Source: Psychromonas algarum
GTDB lineage: Bacteria; Pseudomonadota; Gammaproteobacteria; Enterobacterales; Psychromonadaceae
Direction of reading: 5' to 3'
NCBI RefSeq assembly: GCF_004376845.1
Contig: NZ_SNUW01000003.1
Span: 62,001-126,000 of the forward strand
DNA length: 64,000 bases
The notes under the pieces were generated by a model. It did not search any database. It saw only the letters and a program-made list of their open reading frames with translations, and was not told the DNA's origin. This document shows, one piece after another, positions 37,581-46,867 of this stretch. The first letter of the stretch is position 1. Every line of letters starts with the position of its first letter. Both the position numbers and the translations under genes were made by a program.

Positions 37581-38099
37581 ATGCCAAAAAAATTTATTAA
37601 ACGCTTTTCGCCAAATCCAGAAACGCTAAAAGCTCATCCTCATTTAAAACATTTTGGAGCTAAACTTCAAAATCCTAACTTATGGCATTTAAACAGACGT
37701 AGTGCTGCAGGTGCTGTTGCAGTAGGATTATTTTGTGCTTGGGTCCCAATGCCATTTCAAATGTTACTGGCATCAATTATTGCAATGATTTTCTGTGTGA
37801 ATTTACCTTTATCCGTTGCCCTAGTTTGGATATCAAATCCACTCACTATGCCTCCATTGTTTTATGCAGGTTACCGCTTAGGTGCTTTTATTTTAAATCA
37901 GCCATTAATGGATTTTCATTTTGAATTATCCTATGCGTGGATCATCAATACCTTAGAAACAATTGCGCCCGCTATGTTTTTAGGTTGCTTTATAATTGGT
38001 TGTATTTGTGCCTTTTTTGGATATTGGAGTTTTACTTTTTTCTGGCGTTATAGTGCTGCTAAAAAATGGAAAACCCGTCAACATTCGCAAAAACGCTAA
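37581..38099 (+). CDS. DUF2062 family membrane protein
   Basis: 172 residues. The N-terminal polar part (FIKRFSPNPETLKAHPHLKHFG) is followed by NRRSAAGAVAVGLFCAWVPMPFQML, the DUF2062 core, and three hydrophobic helices; the tail is basic. The SNPLTMPPLFYAGYRLG segment is typical of the family. The function is unknown. It is divergent from comEC with only 33 bp between start codons, a neighbour relation also seen in other gammaproteobacteria. Confidence 0.85.
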   Translation: MPKKFIKRFSPNPETLKAHPHLKHFGAKLQNPNLWHLNRRSAAGAVAVGLFCAWVPMPFQMLLASIIAMIFCVNLPLSVALVWISNPLTMPPLFYAGYRLGAFILNQPLMDFHFELSYAWIINTLETIAPAMFLGCFIIGCICAFFGYWSFTFFWRYSAAKKWKTRQHSQKR

Positions 38100-38200
38100 A
38101 AAGAGCATTAAAAACCTAATTACTAGTTTATAAAAATGGAGAGATTCTGCTTTAATATTAATGAACTAACAGCAGACTTCTAAAAGGAAATGGATATTTC

Positions 38201-38851
38201 ATGAAACTACACCAACGTATACTGCCTGTATTTGTAATAAGTACTTTTTCATTACCAAGTGCAGCTGAAAGCATCTTTTTTGAAGACCCTTATGGGGCCA
38301 AAAACTATATGACAGTGAGTGCATTTTTAGGAACTCGAATTAGCGAAGATGTAGCACATAAAAGTACTGGTGAAGTCGCTGATTTTAGCGCCGCATTAAC
38401 TCAAGCAGTTGCTTTAGGTTGGACATACGATAGGCACTCTGAAGGTGAGTTATTATTCTCAAATAGTAAACCAACATTATCAATGTCCAATTCAACCACA
38501 AGTGCGCCTGATATCGATGTGTATATACAATATCTACATTTTGGTGGACGTGTTTTATTTCCAACTCGTACAGCATTCTCAAGCAGTTTTGGTTTAGGTA
38601 TTGGTGCTACTTATTTTAATCCTGAAGGTAATGATTACGGCTCTGAATTTGCTTTTTCAGGAAATATTACCGGTGGTATTCGTTACCAATTAACAGAAGA
38701 ATTTGCTTTACGCGGAGACTTACGTGTATATGGCACCCTGTTAAACTCTGAGAGTTCATTATTCTGTGGTAATCAAACGTGTTACTTAGATGTGGATGGG
38801 GATGTTTATGTACAAGGTGAATTAATGGCAGGTCTTGAATTCAAGTTCTAA
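38201..38851 (+). CDS. Small outer membrane beta-barrel protein, unknown
   Basis: 216 residues. A signal peptide ends near SAA-E (22). The mature part alternates polar and hydrophobic residues, with repeated aromatic-girdle ends (GWTYD, YLHFGGRVLF, GIGATYFNP, LRGDLRVYG), and finishes with LEFKF; the C-terminal Phe is the BAM recognition signal. The strand count fits an eight-stranded barrel of the OmpW/OmpX size. A CGNQTC pair may form a loop disulfide. AAAGGA lies before the ATG. I do not recognise a named family. Confidence 0.7.
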   Translation: MKLHQRILPVFVISTFSLPSAAESIFFEDPYGAKNYMTVSAFLGTRISEDVAHKSTGEVADFSAALTQAVALGWTYDRHSEGELLFSNSKPTLSMSNSTTSAPDIDVYIQYLHFGGRVLFPTRTAFSSSFGLGIGATYFNPEGNDYGSEFAFSGNITGGIRYQLTEEFALRGDLRVYGTLLNSESSLFCGNQTCYLDVDGDVYVQGELMAGLEFKF

Positions 38852-38880
38852 AAGCTCTTTATAAAATAGCATTATTAATC

Positions 38881-38919
38881 CTCTGTACTCATGTGATGAA
38901 ATGTTTAATGAGTACAGAG
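38881..38919. terminator. Bidirectional terminator after the small barrel gene
   Basis: Perfect 12-bp arms CTCTGTACTCAT (38881-38892) and ATGAGTACAGAG (38908-38919), 15-nt loop, followed by AAGTTTT. It lies between convergent genes. Confidence 0.75.
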
Positions 38920-38954
38920 AAGTTTTATAAAATCGGGTAGATTTACGTTGTTTT

Positions 38955-39434
38955 TTAAGGCTTACCTAATAAACGAGCAAGTGTTTTAACATCTAATTTT
39001 TCAGCATAATCTTCATGATCAAGCCCTTTTTCAACTATAAATTCAGTCACTAACTCTTTCACCGTTTGTAATAATTCTTCAGGATCCCATATTTTTTCTA
39101 AAAAATGATCTAATCGAGCATAATTAATTGCGCGTACCATATCGGCTTGCGTTGCTAAACCAGTTAATAACAGCTTTTTAGTGCCCATGAAACGATTATC
39201 CATCTCAATTTCTGTTAATAATTCAACTCCATTTTTGCCTGGCATAACGTGATCAGAAATAACCAATGCAACATATTCTTGATCTGCATGTAGGTCTTCT
39301 AATAAACCTAAACATTCAATCGCAGATTCACACTCTTCAATATTAAAAACATCTGCAAAAAATGCTAAATCTCGACTAACTGAATCTAAAACCTCACGTT
39401 CATCATCAACACAAATTATGTTTATTTTTTCCAT
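38955..39434 (-). CDS. Stand-alone response regulator receiver protein
   Basis: 159 residues from the ATG at 39434 (GGGTG upstream); a GTG at 39446 gives four more. The receiver fold has the acidic pair in ICVDDER, the phospho-acceptor in VISDHVMPGKNGVEL, the Thr in LLLTGLA and the Lys in FLEKIWDPEEL. After about 130 there is only a 30-residue helical tail (DYAEKLDVKTLARLL) and no output domain. No histidine kinase is near. It may act by protein contact, like CheY-type or adaptor receivers. Confidence 0.85.
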   Translation of the reverse strand: MEKINIICVDDEREVLDSVSRDLAFFADVFNIEECESAIECLGLLEDLHADQEYVALVISDHVMPGKNGVELLTEIEMDNRFMGTKKLLLTGLATQADMVRAINYARLDHFLEKIWDPEELLQTVKELVTEFIVEKGLDHEDYAEKLDVKTLARLLGKP

Positions 39435-39784
39435 CAAGACACCCACCCAATAAATTAAAAGCCAAACTTAGAGTTATATTAAAAGTATAATTATCTTATA
39501 ACTCCGATACTATATGATACCTACTTTACTACCTCTTTTGTATAGGTACACCCCTCACTATTATAAATAGTAGTTAAGATTATCCTTTAATAATCAAAGA
39601 CCAAGCGAATGATAAGCTTAACAATGACGATTGCTCACTCCCTATTTATAGATAGTTTTAAGTAATTTGGATTAAGTGTATGTCTATTTTAAATATTCAC
39701 ATCTTGAAAAAGAGGGGTAGATCAAGCTCAATAAAAAAAGCCTTTCTAAATGTTTAGAAAGGCTATCCAGATCACTTTATAAGA
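39435..39784. other. Gene-free region between pepN and the receiver gene
   Basis: About 350 bp. It holds the receiver gene promoter and the pepN terminator. ACTATT-ATA-AATAGT (39557-39571) is a short perfect palindrome upstream of the receiver gene. A 25-codon frame from about 39679 runs into the terminator and is rejected. Confidence 0.5.
39731..39764 (-). terminator. Terminator of pepN
   Basis: Perfect 12-bp arms AGCCTTTCTAAA (39739-39750) and TTTAGAAAGGCT (39753-39764) with a 2-nt centre, followed on the minus strand by a T run. It starts about 20 bp after the pepN stop. Confidence 0.9.
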
Positions 39785-42430
39785 TTACTGTGCGAGTGCT
39801 TTAGTCACTTTTTCATATAAGTCGACAGCTAAATCAGGTAATACTAATAAACGATTTAATTGTTTTTTAATTAATTGAATACGCACTTCATCCAAGCGTT
39901 TAAATTGAATTAAAGGAGTGATCAAGCGAGAAGCTACCTGAGGGTTCAAACTATTAAGCTTGATAAGTTGCTCAGTTAAAAATTGATAACCACTACCATC
40001 AATATTATGAAAATGATAAGTATTATTCTGTGCAAATGCGCCAACTAAAGAACGTAATCGATTAGGATTATTAAAAACAAAGCTGCGGTGATTAAATAAA
40101 TTTTCAATATTATTTAATACTTTTTCACAAGGCATACTCGCTTGTAACGCAAACCATTTATCCATGACTAGACCATTTTCATACCAAGTATCATCAAAGG
40201 CTTTCATGACATCTGAACGACAAGGCAACAAACCAATATTTGCAGCCGTTAATGCTCCAAGATGATCGGTCATGTTATTACATGAATCAATTTGTGCTAA
40301 TACGTATTCATTTGCCAGTTTTTTGTCAACTAATGCAATAAATATTAAAGAGATATTTTTTAGTTTACGTTCAGCAATATCATTGATATCTGCTTGGTAT
40401 GCTTTTAATTTATGGTGGCGTAAATAAGTATCAACAAATAACTCATGTAGCTGTGTCGCAATTTCTTGAAGCATGAAATGACGAGCATGATGAATTGCAT
40501 CAATATCTACGTACTCAAATAATTCTCGAGCACCATTTTCACTAGTGAAAGTAAACATATCTGCAATTAATGCAGGATCTAGGTTTTCACTAACTAGAAC
40601 CGATTTAAAACCATCAATAAAAATCTCTGGTAATTCAAGTGCTTCTTTTTGCTGTAAGGCTTTTACATTTTTAACTAAGTATTTGTTAAATAGAGTTTGT
40701 CCTGCATCCCAACGAGAAAACTCATCACTCGCAAAGCTCATAATATCTAATAATTGCTCATCGCTATAAGCATATTGATATTTAACAGGTGCAGAAAACC
40801 CACGGAATAAACATGGAACAGGTTTACTTTTAACATTTTGAAATACAAAAGTTTGCTCTTTATGCGTTAAACTTAAAACTCGAGTTGTTCTACCTTTTGA
40901 TAATTCAATGGCGTTACCTTTGTTATCTAATAACTCTATATCAATAGGGATATGTAGAGGCAATTTTTTTGCTTGATCCGCTGTAGGTAAGGTTTTTTGT
41001 TTAAAAGTAATTTGGTAAGTATTGTTAATATTATTGTAATGATCAGTCACAAAAACGTTAGGAGTACCTGATTGTGAATACCAACGTTTAAATAATATTA
41101 AATCAATAGCACTTGCATCCTGCATTGCAGCAACAAAATCATCACAGGTAACTGCTTGCCCATCATGGCGTTGAACATAAAGTTGCATGCCCTGTTGAAA
41201 TTTCTCTTCTCCCAATAAAGTATGCAACATACGAATCACTTCAGATCCTTTTTCATACACTGTTAAGGTATAAAAATTATTCATTTCCATTACACTTTCA
41301 GGGCGAATTGGATGTGACATTGGGCCCGCATCTTCAGAGAATTGATGATCACGCATCGTCATTACATTAGCAATTCGATTAACACTACGACTACCTAAGT
41401 CTGAACTAAACTCTTGGTCTCGAAATACTGTTAAGCCCTCTTTTAGACTAAGCTGGAACCAGTCTCGACAAGTAATACGGTTACCGGTCCAGTTATGGAA
41501 ATATTCATGCCCGATAACAGCTTCAATGCCTAAGTAATCTTGATCTGTTGCACTTTGTGGGTTAGCTAAAACAAACTTAGAGTTAAAGATATTTAAACCT
41601 TTGTTCTCCATTGCCCCCATGTTGAAGAAATCCACGGCGACAATCATATAAATATCTAAATCATATTCTAAATTAAAACGTTGTTCATCCCATTGCATTG
41701 ATTTTTTAAGTGATAACATTGCATGTTGAGTTTTATCTAAATTACCTTTATCAACAAATAAAGCTAATTCAACTTCGCGTCCACTTTTAGTGGTGTAAGT
41801 GTCTTTCAAGCAATCAAAATCACCAGCCACTAATGCAAATAAATAAGCAGGTTTAGGGAAAGGGTCAACCCAAGAAACAAAATGTCTGCCCCCTTCTAAA
41901 TCACCTTGATCAACTTGATTACCATTTGATAATAAATACGGATAAAGTGTTTTATCTGCAATAACTTTGGTACTAAATTTAGCTAATACATCTGGGCGAT
42001 CTAAATAATAGGTAATACGTCGAAACCCTTCAGCTTCACACTGAGTACAAAAAGCTTCGCCAGATTTATATAATCCTTCAAATGCTAAGTTTTTGGCAGG
42101 GTCAACTTCTGTATTAATCTCTAATTTAAAAGAGTCAGGCAGAGAGTTAATTAACATGCCCCCTTCTTCAATTAATTCAAAATCACTATAATCGACATCA
42201 TCGACTAGAACAGAAAGTAACTTTAATGACTCACCAAATAAAAATAATGGTGTAGCTTTCGCACTAACACGCTTTACTTGGCTAATAGCTTTAACTGTGG
42301 TTTGGTTATCAAATAGATCAAACTCAAGGTCAATAGTAGAAATGCTGTAATCTGATGGTCGATAATCACTCAGATGTTTTTCTTGGGGATTTTTTTCGAT
42401 AACTTCTTCGAGAGAATCAACTTGGCTCAT
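39785..42430 (-). CDS. pepN: Aminopeptidase N
   Basis: 881 residues, close to E. coli PepN (870). The exopeptidase motif GAMENKGLNIFNSK and the zinc motif HEYFHNW with a downstream catalytic Glu (LKEGLTVFRDQEFS) are intact. YLDRPDVLAKF and SGTPNVFV are also typical of PepN. It removes N-terminal residues from peptides in the cytoplasm. It has its own terminator and is transcribed in the same direction as patZ, 143 bp downstream of it. Confidence 0.97.
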   Translation of the reverse strand: MSQVDSLEEVIEKNPQEKHLSDYRPSDYSISTIDLEFDLFDNQTTVKAISQVKRVSAKATPLFLFGESLKLLSVLVDDVDYSDFELIEEGGMLINSLPDSFKLEINTEVDPAKNLAFEGLYKSGEAFCTQCEAEGFRRITYYLDRPDVLAKFSTKVIADKTLYPYLLSNGNQVDQGDLEGGRHFVSWVDPFPKPAYLFALVAGDFDCLKDTYTTKSGREVELALFVDKGNLDKTQHAMLSLKKSMQWDEQRFNLEYDLDIYMIVAVDFFNMGAMENKGLNIFNSKFVLANPQSATDQDYLGIEAVIGHEYFHNWTGNRITCRDWFQLSLKEGLTVFRDQEFSSDLGSRSVNRIANVMTMRDHQFSEDAGPMSHPIRPESVMEMNNFYTLTVYEKGSEVIRMLHTLLGEEKFQQGMQLYVQRHDGQAVTCDDFVAAMQDASAIDLILFKRWYSQSGTPNVFVTDHYNNINNTYQITFKQKTLPTADQAKKLPLHIPIDIELLDNKGNAIELSKGRTTRVLSLTHKEQTFVFQNVKSKPVPCLFRGFSAPVKYQYAYSDEQLLDIMSFASDEFSRWDAGQTLFNKYLVKNVKALQQKEALELPEIFIDGFKSVLVSENLDPALIADMFTFTSENGARELFEYVDIDAIHHARHFMLQEIATQLHELFVDTYLRHHKLKAYQADINDIAERKLKNISLIFIALVDKKLANEYVLAQIDSCNNMTDHLGALTAANIGLLPCRSDVMKAFDDTWYENGLVMDKWFALQASMPCEKVLNNIENLFNHRSFVFNNPNRLRSLVGAFAQNNTYHFHNIDGSGYQFLTEQLIKLNSLNPQVASRLITPLIQFKRLDEVRIQLIKKQLNRLLVLPDLAVDLYEKVTKALAQ

Positions 42431-42479
42431 TATTTATATACTCTTAAATCTATGGGAATCTGTGCGCATAATATACAAG

Positions 42480-42503
42480 AAGGCTTAATAATTATTAAGC
42501 CTT
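42480..42503. terminator. 24-bp perfect palindrome after patZ
   Basis: AAGGCTTAATAA (42480-42491) is followed directly by its complement (42492-42503). On the minus strand it lies 71 bp after the patZ stop and 50 bp before pepN. A T tract is lacking, so it is either a weak terminator or a protein site. Confidence 0.5.
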
Positions 42504-42573
42504 ATTTAAACAACATGGCAATACTCAGGCATTAACATCGTTTAACTCAATAAATGAGTCGTTCAAATCACAA

Positions 42574-45273
42574 TTATTGAGCAGGCTCTGCTGTTAAATC
42601 TATTTTCATATTAATGATCCCTTCTTCTATGTCTCGTTCAATTTTAAAACCTAAACTTTTAGCCAGCATTGCCATACCAACATTACTTAACATCGTCATG
42701 CCCGAAATCGAATGTGTGCCTTTATCTCGATGGTATGTGATCAATTTTTTAAGCAATAATTTACCTAATCCTAATCCTTGTAAATCAGACAACACAATCA
42801 TAGCAAATTCTGCATCAATATTATCAGGGTCAATCGATGCTCGCACCACAGCAAGGGTTTCTTGTTCATTGTTTTGATTCAAGCGAATAGCAATAAATGC
42901 CATTTCTCGCTCATAATCAATTTGCGTTAATATTGCCATCTCTTCATGTGACATCTTACCTCGTTGTGAGAAATAACGTTTGTATCTATCCTCTTCCGTT
43001 AAAGAGTTATCAAATACTTGATGTCTTGCCTCATCTTCCGCTGTAATTGGACGAATTAATACTATTTCACCATTTTTTAAAACAACATTTTCTTCTAATT
43101 GTTTAGGGTATGGACTAATTGCAAATCGACTTGATGCGTTTTGTATATCAGATGTTAACTGCATTTGGCCATCAACAATGGTCACTTTGTTTCCAGTCAC
43201 AAGAACAGGATTTAAATCTAAATCTGTAATTTCAGGGTTATCCAACAACAGCTGCGATAATTGTGTCAGCATCAAACAGACCGCATCCATATCAAAGTCT
43301 TTTGCATGCTGTTTTACTTTGATTTTTTTATCTTTAATCCCTTGGATCACTAAATATCGGGCAAGTGCCATATTTAGAGGGGGTAACGCTACCACCGCAT
43401 TTTCCAACGTTGATTGTAAGTCTCGTGCATCACTATCTTGAGAAATAGCAATCACAGGACCAAAAATAGCATCTTGTTTAATCATCACTCGTAACTCTAA
43501 TGCCAGACCTGATGCCACCATTTTTTGTAAAATAAATCCGCTAAATCGTGCATTAGGCAAGACTAATTTCACCCTCTCCGAAATAGATTTTAATGCTGAA
43601 TCAAGCTCTCGAGCATTGTTAATATTCAGCATAACGCCATGAACTTGAGACTTGTACTGTATATCCGGTGAATTAATTTTTACCGCTAGCGGATAACCAA
43701 TTATTTTAGCTTTATCAATCGCTTCCTCAATATTCTGTACAATATGAGTATCGATAGTATTAAGGTGATAAGCATCTAATAAAGGCTTAGTAAAATAGGT
43801 ATTTAACTTAGCACTCAATGTTTCTTCATTAAGATTTTGTTTGATGTATTCTGCAGCTGCAGTGGCATCATAAACGAGGTGTTCAGGTAACCGAGTGGGA
43901 GTCTCTAATAATAATTTCTTATTTCGGCGATATTGCACCAAATGCATAAAAGCAGTGATCGCACCCTTAGGTGTTCTAAAAGTAGGAATTTTTTCATTAG
44001 AAAATAGTTTTCTTGCTGGTTTTGCAGCCTCTTCTCCACTCCAATTAGTTAGGATATTAATTTGTTTTTTCTTTTTATGTTTTTTAATAACGTCAATAAT
44101 GGCTTTAGCCGTTTCTTCGCTATCAGATAAAGCAGAAGGCGAATGCATAATTAAAATAGCATCAACTTGATCACTATCCATTAAGTGTATTAATGAAGTG
44201 GCATAACGTTTGGGGTCTGCATCACCGATCATATCGATAGGATTGTTATGCGACCAATTACTGGGTAAACAACTATTTAATTTATCCATTAAGGGTTGAT
44301 CAAGTTCAGCTAATCGCCCTCCTTCTTCCACCAGATTATCAACAGCTAAAATACCTAAACCACCACCATTGGTAATAATCGCTAAACGCTCTCCATGCAA
44401 ATAATTTGCATAAGCTAAGGTTTCAACAGCAGCAAACAGCTCATGCAAATCATGTACTCGTAGCATACCCGCCCGTTTGATAGCCGCATCATAAACACTA
44501 TCGTGTCCAAAGCATCCACGACTATGTAATGCAGCAGCTTTAGCACCTAATAAGGAACTGCCCGCTTTAATCACTAACACCGTTTTATGCTGGGAAATAG
44601 CACGTGCTGCAGATAAAAATTCACGAGCATTGGCGATATTATCGATATATAACAAAATGGCTTGAGTTTTAGTGTCACGAGCTAAATAGTCTAGCAACTC
44701 AGCAAAAGTGATATCTTTTGCATCACCTAATGAGACAAAAGCTGAAAACCCTATTCCTTTACCCATTGCCCAGTCTAATACTGTGGTGCATACGGCGGCA
44801 GATTGTGAGATAAAGGCGATATTACCAGGTAGTGCATTACAATGAGCCAAGCTCGCATTAACTAGATTATGAGGATTAATAATACCTAAACTACTCATGC
44901 CTAACAGGCGAATTTTATGTTCAGCCGCAACCTCATAAATACTATTTGCAATATCATGGTCAGTTTCTGTGGTAATAATAATGGCGGCTCGACAGCCTTT
45001 ATCTGCAAGTGATTTTAATATTTCAGGAATACGAAATTCATTAGTACAAATTACCGCTAACTCTGGCGTAATAGGCAAGTCAGAGACTTGTTTATAAGCG
45101 AGCACCCCATGCACAGAGGTGTACTTCGGCGTGACTGGCATAATTGGGCCATTAAACCCAGCCGCAAGTAAATTATTCATCACTAAGTAACCAGCCCGTT
45201 TGACATTCACGGAGGCCCCGATCACAGCTATAGATTGCGGATTAAAAAAATGTTTAAGTAACTGTAAACTCAT
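42574..45273 (-). CDS. patZ: Protein lysine acetyltransferase PatZ (NDP-forming acyl-CoA synthetase-like plus GNAT)
   Basis: 899 residues from the ATG at 45273. The CoA-binding N-terminal part (FFNPQSIAVIGASVNVKRAG), an ATP-grasp region (GYPLAVKINSPDIQYKS) and a C-terminal GNAT domain (from about 730; SDLQGLGLGKLLLKKLI is the acetyl-CoA loop) follow the order of E. coli PatZ/YfiQ. PatZ acetylates enzymes such as acetyl-CoA synthetase. The synthetase half is probably regulatory, since the usual catalytic His motif is degenerate here (SRGCFGHDSVYD). It is monocistronic, divergent from the MATE gene. Confidence 0.93.
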   Translation of the reverse strand: MSLQLLKHFFNPQSIAVIGASVNVKRAGYLVMNNLLAAGFNGPIMPVTPKYTSVHGVLAYKQVSDLPITPELAVICTNEFRIPEILKSLADKGCRAAIIITTETDHDIANSIYEVAAEHKIRLLGMSSLGIINPHNLVNASLAHCNALPGNIAFISQSAAVCTTVLDWAMGKGIGFSAFVSLGDAKDITFAELLDYLARDTKTQAILLYIDNIANAREFLSAARAISQHKTVLVIKAGSSLLGAKAAALHSRGCFGHDSVYDAAIKRAGMLRVHDLHELFAAVETLAYANYLHGERLAIITNGGGLGILAVDNLVEEGGRLAELDQPLMDKLNSCLPSNWSHNNPIDMIGDADPKRYATSLIHLMDSDQVDAILIMHSPSALSDSEETAKAIIDVIKKHKKKKQINILTNWSGEEAAKPARKLFSNEKIPTFRTPKGAITAFMHLVQYRRNKKLLLETPTRLPEHLVYDATAAAEYIKQNLNEETLSAKLNTYFTKPLLDAYHLNTIDTHIVQNIEEAIDKAKIIGYPLAVKINSPDIQYKSQVHGVMLNINNARELDSALKSISERVKLVLPNARFSGFILQKMVASGLALELRVMIKQDAIFGPVIAISQDSDARDLQSTLENAVVALPPLNMALARYLVIQGIKDKKIKVKQHAKDFDMDAVCLMLTQLSQLLLDNPEITDLDLNPVLVTGNKVTIVDGQMQLTSDIQNASSRFAISPYPKQLEENVVLKNGEIVLIRPITAEDEARHQVFDNSLTEEDRYKRYFSQRGKMSHEEMAILTQIDYEREMAFIAIRLNQNNEQETLAVVRASIDPDNIDAEFAMIVLSDLQGLGLGKLLLKKLITYHRDKGTHSISGMTMLSNVGMAMLAKSLGFKIERDIEEGIINMKIDLTAEPAQ

Positions 45274-45449
45274 AACAAACTCGCCCAATGTAAACGATAT
45301 AAGATAAATTAAGTTTACGCTTTCAAAGAAATCTTGCCGTAGTTTTTAAGTAAAGTAAGAGGCATATCATTGAATATTTTTTACGAATTAATTTGCGCCC
45401 TCTGTGCGTGCAGATTACACTCAGCCTTTTACCTCGTCCGGAGTAGGTT

Positions 45450-46793
45450 TTGCCCTTTTTTATTGAATCCAAGAAAATTATAAAACTCAGTTTACCGCTA
45501 TTTATTGCGCAATTTGCACAAACGGCGATGGGCTTTGTTGATACTGTGATGGCAGGTGGTGTCAGCTCAAGTGATATGGCTGCTGTAGCAATTGCATCTA
45601 GTATCTGGCTACCTTGTATTCTTTTTGGTGTGGGTGTATTGATGGCCATAGTCCCCCTCACGGCACAAGCACATGGCGCTAACGATACACTGCAAATACC
45701 CAAAACAGGACAACAAGGTTTATACCTTGCATTATTATTATCAATTCCTATCGGAGTTATCCTGTTTAATGCAGGTATTTTAATGAAGATGATGGATATT
45801 GAAGCTTTATTAGCAGCCATTACAGTACATTATTTATACGCAATGATTTTTGCAATTCCAGCCTTTTTATTATTTCAGGCACTACGAAATTATGTAGAGG
45901 GATTATCACTTACCAAACCCGCTATGGTTATCGGATTTTTAGGGTTATTGGTTAATATTCCTTTAAACTGGATGTTTGTTTACGGAAAGTTAGGGGCTCC
46001 AGCTTTAGGTGGTGCAGGTTGTGGAGTTGCTACTGCAATTGTCTACTGGTTAATGGCTATCGCACTGGCTTTTTATGTTTTTTATAGCAAAAAATTAAAA
46101 CATTACCCATTATTTAAAGAGTTTACTCAACCTGATATTAAACACCTTCTCTCGATATTTAAGTTAGGATTACCCGTAGCCGTTGCAATATTTTTTGAGG
46201 TGACCATTTTTGCCGCGATTGCGATATTAGTTGCACCTTTAGGAGCAGATGTTGTTGCCTCTCATCAAATTGCGATTAACTTTTCAACCATGATATTTAT
46301 GTTACCAATGAGTATTGCAAACGCGGTGAGTATTCGAGTTGGTTTTAACCTAGGTAGCAAAAACAATAATGGAGCCAAACAAGCGAGTTATGCAGGTCTA
46401 AGTATTGGTTTAGGTTTGTCCGTTATCACCGCGATATCAACTGTCTTATTTAAAGAGCATATCGCCTTATTATATTCAAATAATCAAGAGGTTATAGACC
46501 TAGCGATTGTACTTATTTTATTCTCTGCTATTTACCAATGCGTTGATTCAATTCAAGTCGTCGCTGCAGGTGCACTACGTGGTTATAAAGAAATGACGGC
46601 TATTTTTACCCGTACTTTTATCTCTTACTGGGTTGTGGGCTTACCATTAGGTTATACGCTTGGCATGACAAATTTACTCACAGAACCTATGGGAGCACAG
46701 GGTTTCTGGATTGGCATCACTGTCGGTTTGACCGTTGCAGCTATTTTGTTAGGGCAACGTTTATACGTAGTACAAAAAACACAGTTTAATTAA
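45450..46793 (+). CDS. MATE family multidrug efflux transporter (NorM-like)
   Basis: 447 residues with 12 membrane helices. LPLFIAQFAQTAMGFVDTVMAG is the N-terminal MATE motif; PIGVILF, the GLLVNIPLNWMFVYGK segment and GAPALGGAGCGVATA match NorM/MdtK. It expels cationic drugs by Na+ or H+ antiport. The start is a TTG; GGAG lies 7 bases upstream and the next in-frame ATG falls within the first helix. The unusual start may limit expression. It shares a terminator with the next, convergent gene. Confidence 0.9.
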   Translation: MPFFIESKKIIKLSLPLFIAQFAQTAMGFVDTVMAGGVSSSDMAAVAIASSIWLPCILFGVGVLMAIVPLTAQAHGANDTLQIPKTGQQGLYLALLLSIPIGVILFNAGILMKMMDIEALLAAITVHYLYAMIFAIPAFLLFQALRNYVEGLSLTKPAMVIGFLGLLVNIPLNWMFVYGKLGAPALGGAGCGVATAIVYWLMAIALAFYVFYSKKLKHYPLFKEFTQPDIKHLLSIFKLGLPVAVAIFFEVTIFAAIAILVAPLGADVVASHQIAINFSTMIFMLPMSIANAVSIRVGFNLGSKNNNGAKQASYAGLSIGLGLSVITAISTVLFKEHIALLYSNNQEVIDLAIVLILFSAIYQCVDSIQVVAAGALRGYKEMTAIFTRTFISYWVVGLPLGYTLGMTNLLTEPMGAQGFWIGITVGLTVAAILLGQRLYVVQKTQFN

Positions 46794-46822
46794 GCGCTTA
46801 ATAAAATATGACACATTCAAAG

Positions 46823-46857
46823 TAGACTTATTTGCACTCCAAATAAGTCTATTTATT
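46823..46857. terminator. Bidirectional terminator between MATE and HELSH genes
   Basis: Perfect 12-bp arms TAGACTTATTTG (46823-46834) and CAAATAAGTCTA (46840-46851) with a 5-nt loop, then TTTATT, between convergent genes. Confidence 0.85.
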
Positions 46858-46867
46858 AAGAGCAATA

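Noticed and set aside
45289-45449. Possible FMN riboswitch before the MATE gene
   Set aside because: The conserved RFN element sequence is not present and the interval is short.
45323-45820. 165-codon minus-strand frame overlapping the MATE gene start
   Set aside because: It is antisense to the well-supported MATE N-terminus, has no family text and an atypical Ile/Asn/Cys-rich composition.
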